Below, in pieces: positions 1-7,827 of a DNA stretch of 56,956 nt (position 1 is its first letter; the number at the start of each line of letters is the position of its first letter). Both the position numbers and the translations under genes were made by a program. This stretch comes from Nitrospirota bacterium. GTDB taxonomy: Bacteria; Nitrospirota; Nitrospiria; Nitrospirales; UBA8639. The notes beneath the pieces were generated by a model. That model had not been told where the DNA came from. It worked only from the letters and a program-made list of their open reading frames with translations, and made no database searches. The DNA lies in assembly GCA_011088105.1 (NCBI GenBank), contig JAALKI010000017.1:1-56956 (forward strand), read 5' to 3'.

Positions 1-14
1 TCTGCCAGAAAGCT

Positions 15-398
15 CTACATTGCGCCTGTCCGTGGTTGGGGGAAGCTTACACTTCCACGTATCCTTGCAATAGTCCATCCAACTAAAAATACAGGTTCAG
101 CATACGTACTTACTAAAATGTCTGGAATATCCTGTTTGAGAAGGAGAAGAGGAAAACGAAAACGGCATGAGGCTATTTTGAAGCAGGGAATGTAGTTGTA
201 TTGGAACTTCCAACTTGACTCAACCACCTCCCAACTTCGGCCAGGAGCTGTTCGATCATTGAACCATACTTCAAGATCGAGAATACCTCGCTTTGCTACT
301 GCATTCAATCGCTCGACAATATAAGGAGCAGGAATGTTATTCCAATATACGACATAGGGCTTTCTTTCCTTTTTCAATCTTCTCCTCTCCAGAGACAT
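15..398 (-). CDS. Glycosyltransferase N-terminal fragment
   Basis: A 127-residue reading frame that looks like the N-terminal Rossmann half of a GT4-type glycosyltransferase. It opens with a hydrophobic strand (YVVYWNNIPAPY), then a conserved-looking segment, ILVSTYAEPVFLVGW, in the position where such enzymes hold their acceptor-side region. The frame stops after only 127 residues, whereas intact enzymes of this kind have about 370-400. The last dozen residues (SVSFPQPRTGAM) do not read like the family, so a frameshift or truncation just before the stop is likely. The window edge hides what lies further downstream. It is probably the next gene of the same minus-strand polysaccharide operon as the Wzy, Wzx and FkbM genes. 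The substrate cannot be told. Confidence 0.5.
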   Translation of the reverse strand: MSLERRRLKKERKPYVVYWNNIPAPYIVERLNAVAKRGILDLEVWFNDRTAPGRSWEVVESSWKFQYNYIPCFKIASCRFRFPLLLLKQDIPDILVSTYAEPVFLVGWTIARIRGSVSFPQPRTGAM

Positions 399-481
399 TC
401 AATTTCTGGGTTTGTTTAACAAACATATCCTGAACCTTTTCAAAGGCTCGGAGCAGCTATGCGCTTGCGCACCAAAGCGCT

Positions 482-1810
482 TTAACGCGTAAGTAGATCT
501 AAGCCTTCGGCTTTTCCCTCTAATCGTTCTTCTACTTTGTTTCGAACATACAAAGCTATAAGCAATAAAGTGGGAATCCATACAAACCTCTTATAGTAAA
601 TAGGATGTGCTAATCCTAAGACTAAGAGTGAAGAATGGGCAGCAAAGAGTGATGCACCCATCATTCGACTTGATTCTTCCAAGGAAGAATCTAAAAAAAT
701 CCGAAGACCAATTTTGGCGATGCCACCAACCAATAGGCAGATGCCCAGGAGGGCAAAGAAGCCTCCTTCGTACCAACTACCGAGCCAAAGGTTATGAACG
801 ACATGACCAGAAGAGGTTCTTCCATTAGCCGGTCCTAATCCCACACCCACAATAAAGTTTTGGGAGATAGATTCCCATGCTTCATCGTATGTCGTATAAC
901 GTGGAAGTAAAGAAGGAAAACGATGTTTTTCATTCTTTAGATTTCTCAGGCGATCACCGAGTTTTAGGATATCGTGTTTGTTGCCCAATGACTCCTCATG
1001 TGTTGTTACAACTGCTAAACGATTCAATCCGTTTACACTGTTACTTGCAATGAGAATCAAGAAGAGAATTGTTGCTCCTCCAATGACTAAAACTCCAAAA
1101 TGCTTTAGGCCAGCTTTGTTCGTAATCATCCATATGAGCAAGCCTGTTGCAGCGGCCACAATTCCTGTAAGTGAACTCGACCAAATTAATCCAGCGACAA
1201 CAAGAAAGGCCGAAAACCACATGCAAAAGGACAACCAGGTTTTCTGATGATCGTGGGTTGCTACATAGAGGGCAGGAACCAAAGCCACGCTTGTTATTTC
1301 TCCTAAATCATTAAAGTGCTCTGAAAAACCGGTCATTCTATCAGTAATTGGAAAGTTTCCCCCAGGAATGACATCGCCCCAAAGCATTTGAATGGCGGCA
1401 CCTGCACTTGTGACGGCTGCCGATATCGTCCAAAATATCATGGTATCACGAATTTCTTCAGATCGTCGCAATAGAATGGTCCCCAACCAAACCCAGACAC
1501 CAAATAAATAAAAATATTTTAACAGGGCAATAAGTGAAGATATTGGGAATTGTGCCCGTATTGTAGAAAGAAGCCCGCCTACCATAAACAATCCCAATCC
1601 AATCAATACTATTTTAGGAATGGGAATCTCGACCTTGCTCTGTCCCATCAATACTATGAGTGCACACAAAAAAGCGGCAAGAAACAACCAATCGGATAAG
1701 GTAAATGATAGGATCGGTCTCCATCTCGTTTGAGCAATCAACAAAACACCAAGGTAAAAAAGCAATCTTGGCAATCTGAAACTTGAAAGACGGATATACT
1801 CGGCAAACAT
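482..1810 (-). CDS. O-antigen ligase/polymerase-type membrane protein (Wzy/WaaL)
   Basis: A 442-residue polytopic inner-membrane protein with roughly ten or more hydrophobic segments and one large soluble loop at about residues 270-330. That is the layout of the O-antigen ligase / Wzy polymerase superfamily, which joins or polymerises undecaprenol-linked glycans on the periplasmic side. The loop is followed by GVGLGPANGRTSSGHVVHN, matching the family's usual 'G.G.G...H..' pattern with a His before a re-entrant segment. It lies 53 bases after the Wzx-like gene on the same strand, so the two probably act together in Wzx/Wzy-dependent polysaccharide export. Sequence alone cannot separate polymerase from ligase. 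The gene is more AT-rich than the housekeeping genes later in the window. Confidence 0.75.
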   Translation of the reverse strand: MFAEYIRLSSFRLPRLLFYLGVLLIAQTRWRPILSFTLSDWLFLAAFLCALIVLMGQSKVEIPIPKIVLIGLGLFMVGGLLSTIRAQFPISSLIALLKYFYLFGVWVWLGTILLRRSEEIRDTMIFWTISAAVTSAGAAIQMLWGDVIPGGNFPITDRMTGFSEHFNDLGEITSVALVPALYVATHDHQKTWLSFCMWFSAFLVVAGLIWSSSLTGIVAAATGLLIWMITNKAGLKHFGVLVIGGATILFLILIASNSVNGLNRLAVVTTHEESLGNKHDILKLGDRLRNLKNEKHRFPSLLPRYTTYDEAWESISQNFIVGVGLGPANGRTSSGHVVHNLWLGSWYEGGFFALLGICLLVGGIAKIGLRIFLDSSLEESSRMMGASLFAAHSSLLVLGLAHPIYYKRFVWIPTLLLIALYVRNKVEERLEGKAEGLDLLTR

Positions 1811-1863
1811 TACTCAGTTCTTCACTTTGGGGAGGTGTGGCTCAGTATCCAACAAATCCGTGC

Positions 1864-3168
1864 TCAACCAGTGCTAGTACTGATTCCAGTTCGTTTACTG
1901 ATCGATTCTGGTATATCGTTAATGGCTTTCAAGGTTCTGACAACTGCGACAAACAAAGAAAGTGCATAGGCAATGGTCACTGCCACCGCCAGTCCCTCAA
2001 TGTTGTACTGCCAAAGCAGGAATATCCCACCAGATAGCAGCCAGGGGTACATTGACACTTCTGCGAAAGTTGAAATCTGAGGATGCCCTAGCCCACGCAT
2101 CCCTTCGACGAGTATCCGGCGCGAAGCTGCGAACGTTGTTCCAACAATGAGGATTTGTGCAATCGGAATGGAACTAGCAAAGTCCTGCCCAAAGAAAAAT
2201 GGTATAAGGAAAGGCATGGTAAAAATGAGTAAGAGGGCGAGAAGGCTATTGATGAGTGTCACGCCCCAGAAATAGTTCCATATGAGCCGTATTGCTGCAG
2301 TAGGAGCTTTTTGTTGTAAGGCAACAGAAGGGTAAGCAACCATCCCAGCGCTCTGGGAGATAAACCGCGGCAGATTCGTGAAGGCTTGAGCCACTACATA
2401 CAAGCCCAGGGCTGCAGGTGCTAGAAAGATTGAAGCGGCTAGTTGATCGAGGCGCAGGCCATCGAGCGGTGCAACAGCCCCTAAATGGCCCCGTAATCCA
2501 AACTGTAAAAGTTGCTTTCGAAGTCCTGTTTCACCATGCCAATCGATCTGTGTCGTTTTCAGGACTACAGACGTTGAGATGATGGCGGCTAGAAGGTTCG
2601 CGCTTGTCCAGATCACTACTACCACGATTAAATGATTTTGGTTAAGAAAGAAGAGCATGACAACGCCAAGGACGTAAAAGGTGAGTGGGAGTATCCGCAT
2701 AACGTTAAATGTCCAGAACTGTTGGTGCCCTTGCAATATGGCAAGGGAATATTGATGAAAAAGGATTGCCGGTATTATGAGTAATGTGACATAGATGGAC
2801 GTTTGTACTTCAATCGGTTTCCCACGGCTCCATGCAAAGAGAGTCAATGCCAACACCCCTGTTAGTGCTAATGCCTGTAGAAAAGCGATACGGTAGGCTT
2901 CACCAACTAAACGGTCTTTGTATGTTGAACTCTGGTTCAGAAAATAGGCACAAGCAACTGGAACGCCTAATGTCCCAACTATCCCCAGCATCGTTGCCCA
3001 TGCATTAAGGGCAGCCAGATATCCACGCCCATCTACGCCTAATATTCGTGCTACAAGAGGGCCACTAACAAGGAGCAAAAGCTGGGCTCCTAGACCAGTC
3101 GAAATACTTTGAGTGGTTGCCTTTAACAAGTGGAGCGAATTATTTTTTAATAATTGTCTCTTAATCAT
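1864..3168 (-). CDS. Polysaccharide flippase, Wzx/MATE-like
   Basis: A 434-residue integral membrane protein with about twelve hydrophobic helices, of the polysaccharide transporter (PST/Wzx) branch of the MOP superfamily. The N-terminus has the typical first-helix pattern (GLGAQLLLLVSGPLVARILG) followed by GRGYLAALNAWATML, the usual 'G..Y..A.A...ML' of the second helix. Such proteins flip undecaprenyl-pyrophosphate-linked repeat units across the inner membrane. The start overlaps the end of the FkbM methyltransferase gene by 8 bases, so the two are translationally coupled, and the Wzy-like gene follows. The role in O-antigen, capsule or exopolysaccharide cannot be decided from the window. 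Confidence 0.8.
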   Translation of the reverse strand: MIKRQLLKNNSLHLLKATTQSISTGLGAQLLLLVSGPLVARILGVDGRGYLAALNAWATMLGIVGTLGVPVACAYFLNQSSTYKDRLVGEAYRIAFLQALALTGVLALTLFAWSRGKPIEVQTSIYVTLLIIPAILFHQYSLAILQGHQQFWTFNVMRILPLTFYVLGVVMLFFLNQNHLIVVVVIWTSANLLAAIISTSVVLKTTQIDWHGETGLRKQLLQFGLRGHLGAVAPLDGLRLDQLAASIFLAPAALGLYVVAQAFTNLPRFISQSAGMVAYPSVALQQKAPTAAIRLIWNYFWGVTLINSLLALLLIFTMPFLIPFFFGQDFASSIPIAQILIVGTTFAASRRILVEGMRGLGHPQISTFAEVSMYPWLLSGGIFLLWQYNIEGLAVAVTIAYALSLFVAVVRTLKAINDIPESISKRTGISTSTG

Positions 3169-3982
3169 ATTTTGCTGTTGCGTTTTCGTCTTGCAATAAT
3201 GCTGAAGATGATTCTAACTTTGGAATAGCATAGATCTCATTGCCTATTAATTGACCGTTGGAAAGTTCAGACCCACCCAGTGTCAAAATCCTGTAGTTTG
3301 CTGCTTCTAGTATTTCTCGACACCGTTTCTTTTGATCATCTCCATGAAGACTGATAAACAGCGTCGTCGTCTTCTTCTCCAATAATTTTTTGGCACCTTC
3401 TAGTAGGGAAGACTCAGAGCCTTCTATATCGATCTTAATAAGGTCTGGGATTGGTAACCCATGCTGTGTTATTGATCCATCCAACGATACAGTTGGCACT
3501 CTATACGAGCCACCTTCAGTAAGCGACCCAGTACATGTGTGACCGGAAGTCTGGAAACCTGTGATACCGATCTCAGATGAAACCGCTGCCTGGACCACGG
3601 TCACATTTCGTAATTGGTTAATCATAACGTGCTTCAATAAGCTCTTCACATTTTCAGCCAAAGGCTCAAAGGCCCATACCTTGCCTCTATCTCCTACAAG
3701 ACGTGAAAAAGCTAATGTGTAAAAGCCAGCGTTCGCTCCTATATCAAACACGGTCATGCCTGGTTTGATGAAGGGCTTTACAGTTTCTTGCGTATTCAAC
3801 TCATAAGTTCCCAGCCAGCAGCTATGAACACTCGTCCCTACGATCCATTTCATGCCACAATTCAGTCCTGTGCGAACAGTAAGTACCGTTCCACGTGGGA
3901 TCAAGCGAAGCGGTAGGCGTAGTATCCATCCTAGGAGTGACTTAGGCGAGATTTTCATCCAATCACGGTATACGAACTGCAT
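3161..3982 (-). CDS. FkbM-family SAM-dependent methyltransferase
   Basis: A 273-residue class I methyltransferase of the FkbM family. SAM-binding motif I is visible as MTVFDIGANAGFYTLAFSRL (about residues 93-112), followed by the acidic end of strand 2 in VWAFEPLAENVKSL. The family's LIKIDIEGSE strand, which carries catalytic-region acids, lies near residue 185. FkbM enzymes O-methylate sugars or other polar groups. In a Wzx/Wzy cluster the likely substrate is a sugar hydroxyl of the repeat unit (inference). It is the most upstream intact gene of this minus-strand operon and overlaps the flippase by 8 bases. The promoter should lie just above 3982, in AT-rich DNA next to the decayed gmd region. 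Confidence 0.82.
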   Translation of the reverse strand: MQFVYRDWMKISPKSLLGWILRLPLRLIPRGTVLTVRTGLNCGMKWIVGTSVHSCWLGTYELNTQETVKPFIKPGMTVFDIGANAGFYTLAFSRLVGDRGKVWAFEPLAENVKSLLKHVMINQLRNVTVVQAAVSSEIGITGFQTSGHTCTGSLTEGGSYRVPTVSLDGSITQHGLPIPDLIKIDIEGSESSLLEGAKKLLEKKTTTLFISLHGDDQKKRCREILEAANYRILTLGGSELSNGQLIGNEIYAIPKLESSSALLQDENATAKYD

Positions 3983-4364
3983 AATTTACCCGTACTATGA
4001 CCATAAATAGTGCTTCTGGATAAGGAGCTTTCAATAGATCATGTGCGCTAGACATTTTCCATTTTGAGTAATAATTGATATAGAGGGACTTTCATGATGC
4101 TTCTTCAGCACATGAGTTCACAAGTGTTTCTATTGACCATTCAATTGTCCATCTCCGTCTCTGCTCAAGGAAAGTTTGTGAAGGGGAATCCTCAAGCCTC
4201 TACGGCCTTACTCGCATCCACTAAACCTTTTAGTTGACTATCTGGTTTTGACGCATCTTACGTAATTGCTTCATTGAATTCTGTGAGCCTTGTGGTTAAG
4301 TCGACGAGATTTTCGATAGTTATCTCGAAATACGCTCAGAGCATTTACATTCTTGTTTCCTAAC
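3983..4364. other. AT-rich stretch without an intact gene
   Basis: About 380 bases between the FkbM gene and the gmd remnant. No frame reads as a recognisable protein. On the minus strand short phrases look protein-like but are broken by several stops, as in the adjacent gmd pseudogene. This is therefore probably further decayed polysaccharide-cluster DNA plus the promoter of the FkbM-Wzx-Wzy operon. Confidence 0.4.
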
Positions 4365-4840
4365 TCAACAACTCTTACTTGGCTTGCATCTTCTTGCGAC
4401 CTCTACCTCTGTAAGCTGAAAGGAGCATTCGTCGATTTCAATAAATCCGCTCACGGTATGTGTGTCTCCTGTTGGATGATAGAGTCTTGGGATTATATAT
4501 GTCTGTTGTATCGTCCACATAGCTTGGATGTATGCCAGAGCATAGCGCCAGTCTCGTTTAGCTTCTAGGTTTCCCAGATACAACTTGTCTGAAACTCCCA
4601 ATTTAATTCAGGTGGCTATTCATATCCATCGTAAGGAAACGAAGATCTCATCTCTTCGAAGAGCTCAATTGTTAAACAGCATACTATTACAGACAAACAA
4701 GCCATACTGTTATCTTAACCGTAGCGTAAGAGCCTTTTGGTTTAAAAGGAATCCGTTCGTGCTGAAGCTCAAGAGCATCCCTGTATAGTTCGCTGCTGGA
4801 GCCTTGATAAGCTTTCACTTGAAAGAGGTTCAGATAGGCG
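4365..4840 (-). pseudogene. gmd: Decayed GDP-mannose 4,6-dehydratase (gmd) fragment
   Basis: Translating the minus strand gives segments of GDP-mannose 4,6-dehydratase in the correct order. AYQGSSSELYRDALELQHER with KGSYATVKITVWLV matches the SSSELYG...SPYA..K active-site region around residues 120-160 of intact Gmd. LFNN then ALRRDEIFV matches the LFNHESPRRGETFV stretch but has an in-frame stop after LFNN, and two more stops follow before the next match. SDKLYLGNLEAKRDWRYAL with PTGDTHTVSGFIEI matches KLYLGNL.AKRDW...ATGETHSV. The N-terminal 120 or so residues (NAD-binding GxxGxxG) and the C-terminus are missing. Spacing between the blocks is nearly that of the intact enzyme, so decay is mostly by point mutation. 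Its 5' break lies close to a REP half-site. Confidence 0.85.
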
Positions 4841-4857
4841 GAGATAGGATATAGCAA

Positions 4858-4871
4858 TACAAGACCTGACC
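4858..4871 (+). repeat. REP half-site (TACAAGACCTGACC)
   Basis: The 14-base word TACAAGACCTGACC is identical to the left arm of the palindrome at 5799-5833. It sits about 20 bases from the broken end of the gmd remnant and just beyond the 3' end of rluE. REP-type sequences of this kind are mobilised by RAYT transposases such as the one encoded at 5861-6706. Confidence 0.65.
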
Positions 4872-4891
4872 CCTTTGACTTGATCTTCATA

Positions 4892-5527
4892 TTAACCTGT
4901 GACCGTTTTTTGGTTTTTAAAACCTTCTGCTAATTGATCGAGCTCTTCGTCATGAATCGCTCGCCATGTTCCAGGAGGGAGGGAACCCAATTGAATAGGC
5001 CCAATCGCCGTTCGAATGATTCGTAAAGTCGGATACCCCACTTGAGCCGTCATGCGGCGGATTTGCCGATTCATGCCTTCGTGTATTTCTATTTGTAACC
5101 ATGCTGTCGGCACAGATTTTCGAAAACAAATGGGGACAGGTCGAGGATGTACGTTGGGTTCTGTAGCAAGAATCGCAACCTGTGCCTGGCGAGTCTGTTT
5201 ACCTTTCACAAGGACCCCACCCCGCAATTGTTCAAGAGCCGATGCGTTGGGTATGCGTTCGACTTGCACCCAATAAGTCTTGGGAATTTTAAAAGAGGGA
5301 GAGGTTAAGCGAGACGCAAGGTTTCCATCAGAGGTCAGTAATAATAGCCCTTCGCTATCCATATCCAATCGACCAGCCGGATAGACGTGTGGAACATCCA
5401 CGTAATCTGCCAACGTCGGCCGCCCCTCTGTATCAGTGAATTTCGACAACACCCCATAGGGTTTGTGAAATACCAAATGTTGATGAGTCAGCCCAGGATA
5501 TTTTTTAACTAAATGCGGTAATGACAC
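4892..5527 (-). CDS. rluE: 23S rRNA pseudouridine synthase, RluE-like
   Basis: A pseudouridine synthase of the RsuA/RluE group. E. coli RluE isomerises U2457 of 23S rRNA. The catalytic motif is clear: YPAGRLDMDSEGLLLLTSDG, with the nucleophilic Asp in GRLD. HLVFHKPYGVLSKFTD at the N-terminus, HEGMNRQIRRMTAQVGYPTLR in the C-terminal half and the short overall length (about 210 residues, no S4 domain) fit RluE better than RsuA or RluB. I chose the GTG at 5527 because GAGGT lies five bases upstream of it. A TTG at 5551 would give a longer protein but falls inside the neighbouring RAYT remnant. The gene stands alone between two REP-type sequences. Confidence 0.8.
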   Translation of the reverse strand: MSLPHLVKKYPGLTHQHLVFHKPYGVLSKFTDTEGRPTLADYVDVPHVYPAGRLDMDSEGLLLLTSDGNLASRLTSPSFKIPKTYWVQVERIPNASALEQLRGGVLVKGKQTRQAQVAILATEPNVHPRPVPICFRKSVPTAWLQIEIHEGMNRQIRRMTAQVGYPTLRIIRTAIGPIQLGSLPPGTWRAIHDEELDQLAEGFKNQKTVTG

Positions 5528-5534
5528 AAGTAAC

Positions 5535-5767
5535 CTCAAAATCAATAACAATGGTTTTCAGTATATACCTCATAGAGGCAAAGGTTTTCACCATCGCCAC
5601 GTAAGGTGTCACAGCCTGGCGAACGTAGACTGCTGGCTTTCCTGGACATACACACCCAAGAAGGTGGCACTGTTTGTCTCATCCACGAAAGTATCCTCAC
5701 GGGAATGCCCTTGGGAGCTAACATGATGGAACGCACATGGAAATTCAATGCGAAGTGGACGAGCCAT
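5535..5767 (-). pseudogene. Decayed RAYT transposase, N-terminal remnant
   Basis: From an ATG at 5767 the minus strand reads MARPLRIEFPCAFHHVSSQG and then SREDTFVDE, the characteristic start of REP-associated tyrosine transposases (usually MARPLRIEFPGALYHVTSRG). The frame ends at a TGA after about 52 residues. A further stop follows, and then a weak echo of the HUH segment (LCLYEVYTENHCY) in another frame near 5545. The catalytic half is absent and the remnant runs into the 5' end of rluE. It points away from the intact RAYT gene, with the REP palindrome between their two starts. Confidence 0.75.
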
Positions 5768-5798
5768 CCCAAAATGCTACTCCTTCTGAATATGTTAT

Positions 5799-5833
5799 TA
5801 CAAGACCTGACCAATTAAGGGTCAGGTCTTGTA
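5799..5833. repeat. REP palindrome between divergent RAYT genes
   Basis: TACAAGACCTGACC, a 7-base loop (AATTAAG) and GGTCAGGTCTTGTA form a perfect inverted repeat with 14-bp arms. It lies 27 bases upstream of the inferred start of the intact RAYT gene and about 30 bases upstream of the decayed one. This is the type of site RAYT proteins bind and nick. The left arm recurs at 4858. Confidence 0.8.
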
Positions 5834-5860
5834 TAACTACGTTCTATACAGATTCTCACC

Positions 5861-6706
5861 CTGGCTTGCCATCTTCTCCTTGAATTTCCTGGTGCTCTTT
5901 ATCATGTCACAGCTCGGGGGAATGCCCAGGGCGATATCTTCTTGGACGATGCTGACCGACAATTATTTCTCGACGTCTACGCTCAAGTCAGTCGCCGGTT
6001 CAAGTGGCGGTGTCATGCCTATTGTTTGATGACGAATCACTATCATTTCGTCATCGAGACTCCTGAAGCCAATTTATCCAGTGGCATGAGGCAACTTAAT
6101 GGGGTGTATACCCAACGCTTTAATCGACAGTATGGCCGAACTGGTCATGTCTTCCAAGGACGATTTACGGCTATTTTGGTAGAGCGGGAAAGTTATCTTC
6201 TGGAATTGTGTCGTTATGTCGTGTTGAATCCTGTACGAGCAGGAATAGTCCGGAGTGCGCGTGAGTGGCCGTGGAGCAGCTATCGGGCTACGGCTGGGCA
6301 GGCAAGCAGCTCGCCTTGGTTCATAGGAGACTGGGTGTTGAGTCACTTTGGGAAGAGGCGAAAGGCTGCCGAAGAAGCCTATCGCCAATTTGTCTCCGAG
6401 GGCCGAGGGCAAGAACCTATCTGGACAGCACTGCGCCACCAAATCTATTTAGGGTCGGATGCGTTTATCCAGAAGAGTCAAAAACGTATCAAGACCGATC
6501 GGGACTTTTTGGAAGTACCCCGAGTACACCGCTGTGTCCCAGCTCAACCATTAGCCGTCTACGCCAGAAAACATGGCAATCCCAAAGCTGCGATGGCGGC
6601 AGCGTTTGCCTCGGGTGGGTATACGCTGAAGGCCATTGCCACGCATTTTGGGGTGCATTACAGTACGGTCAGTCGTGTGGTCAAACAGGCCGAGGTCAAT
6701 TCGTGA
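5861..6706 (+). CDS. REP-associated tyrosine transposase (Y1 HUH family)
   Basis: A RAYT (TnpA-REP, IS200/IS605-like Y1 family) that nicks and rejoins single-stranded REP hairpins. The HUH metal site is in CLMTNHYHFVIE, and the nucleophilic Tyr is probably in YLLELCRYVVLNPVRAGIV. GHVFQGRF and WPWSSYRA are also family hallmarks. The C-terminus (GGYTLKAIATHFGVHYSTVS) is a helix-turn-helix for site binding. Family similarity begins before the first usual start codon: in frame upstream of TTG 5942 one reads LEFPGALYHVTARGNAQGD. The family start MARHLRLEF is represented here by codons for L-A-C-H-L-L-L-E-F from 5861, with CTG where ATG is expected. Either CTG initiates or the start has been lost. 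Length from 5861 is 281 residues. Confidence 0.8.
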   Translation: MACHLLLEFPGALYHVTARGNAQGDIFLDDADRQLFLDVYAQVSRRFKWRCHAYCLMTNHYHFVIETPEANLSSGMRQLNGVYTQRFNRQYGRTGHVFQGRFTAILVERESYLLELCRYVVLNPVRAGIVRSAREWPWSSYRATAGQASSSPWFIGDWVLSHFGKRRKAAEEAYRQFVSEGRGQEPIWTALRHQIYLGSDAFIQKSQKRIKTDRDFLEVPRVHRCVPAQPLAVYARKHGNPKAAMAAAFASGGYTLKAIATHFGVHYSTVSRVVKQAEVNS

Positions 6707-6720
6707 AAAGGAGGAAAGAC

Positions 6721-7776
6721 ATGGCCTTGAACGAGGCAAAACTCAATGAGTTTATGGGAAAAATAATCGGTGATATGGGGGCCGCGATTGGAGCCGCTCT
6801 TGTTCTCACCGGTGATCGGCTTGGATTGTACAAAGCGTTAAGCCAGTTTGGCCCTCTTACGTCTCATCAACTTGCAGAACGTACAGGGACCACGGAACGC
6901 TACATCCGTGAATGGTTGGCAAGCCAGGCAGCATCAGGGTATATCGAATACCATTCGGAGACGAATCAGTTTTCAATGACCCCCGAGCAGGTGGCTGTGT
7001 TTGCAGATGAGCATTCTCCCGTCTATGCCTGTGGAGGCTTTTACTCGATTGCCTCTGTTATAGCTGACGAGCCGAAGATTACAGATGCTTTTCGTACGGG
7101 GCATAGCATTCCCTGGGGTGATCGCCATCCCTGTCTCTTCTGTGGCACAGCCAAGTTTTTCCGCTCCGGCTATCAGGCGTATTTAATTTCGTCATGGATT
7201 CCTGCACTCCAGGGTGTGGAAGAGAAGCTTCAACGTGGAGCTCGGGTGGCTGATGTGGGGTGCGGTCATGGGCACTCGATGTTGATCATGGCCAAATCCT
7301 TTCCCAATACAGAATTTGTGGGTTTTGATATCCATCCTCCCTCAATCGAGGAAGCGGAATCTATGGCCAAGGATACAGGGTTAACAAATGTTCGATTTGA
7401 AGTCGCAACGGCGAAAACATACCCTGGCGATCACTACGATCTCGTAACGTTTTTCGATTGTCTCCATGATATGGGTGATCCAGTTGGCGCGGCAGAGCAT
7501 GTGAAGGCCTCGCTGGCTCATGATGGGACCTGGCTGATTGTTGAACCTTTTGCAAAGGATAGCCTTGCCGAGAATCTCAATCCAGTTGGCAGGGTCTATT
7601 ATGGTTTTTCCACAACGGTTTGTACCCCAGTCTCACTTAGCCAAGAAGTGGGAGTGGCTCTTGGGGCGCAAGCAGGAGAGGCGCGGCTACGTGATGTTGT
7701 GATGTCAGGAGGCTTTACACGCTTCCGTCGTGCAACCGAAACCCCTTTTAATCTTATTCTCGAAGCGCGGCCATAA
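6721..7776 (+). CDS. Class I SAM methyltransferase with winged-helix N-terminus
   Basis: A 351-residue methyltransferase resembling the Rv2258c-type family. Residues 1-90 form a helical/winged-helix dimerisation domain (ALVLTGDRLGLYKALSQFGP then LAERTGTTERYIREWL). The Rossmann domain follows, with SAM motif I RVADVGCGHGHSMLIMAKSF near residue 177, the acidic end of strand 2 in FVGFDIHPPSI and a strand 4 motif LVTFFDCLHDMGDP. The C-terminal GFTRFRRATETPFNLILEARP is typical of this group. The start at 6721 is set by an excellent ribosome-binding site (AAAGGAGG). A longer frame upstream overlaps the RAYT gene and is not used. The substrate is unknown. Only 14 bases separate it from the RAYT gene. 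Confidence 0.8.
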   Translation: MALNEAKLNEFMGKIIGDMGAAIGAALVLTGDRLGLYKALSQFGPLTSHQLAERTGTTERYIREWLASQAASGYIEYHSETNQFSMTPEQVAVFADEHSPVYACGGFYSIASVIADEPKITDAFRTGHSIPWGDRHPCLFCGTAKFFRSGYQAYLISSWIPALQGVEEKLQRGARVADVGCGHGHSMLIMAKSFPNTEFVGFDIHPPSIEEAESMAKDTGLTNVRFEVATAKTYPGDHYDLVTFFDCLHDMGDPVGAAEHVKASLAHDGTWLIVEPFAKDSLAENLNPVGRVYYGFSTTVCTPVSLSQEVGVALGAQAGEARLRDVVMSGGFTRFRRATETPFNLILEARP

Positions 7777-7827
7777 TTGCTCAAGCAGTTGAAGAAGGGA
7801 CAGACTTTCAACACGGGTACTATTTAG

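Noticed and set aside
5606-5818. Plus-strand 70-codon frame between rluE and the RAYT gene
   Set aside because: It is the complement of a recognisable RAYT remnant on the minus strand, so it is a shadow frame.
6265-6720. Upstream extension of the methyltransferase frame over the RAYT gene
   Set aside because: The extra 152 residues overlap a well-supported RAYT frame and do not resemble a methyltransferase. The start at 6721 has a near-perfect ribosome-binding site.
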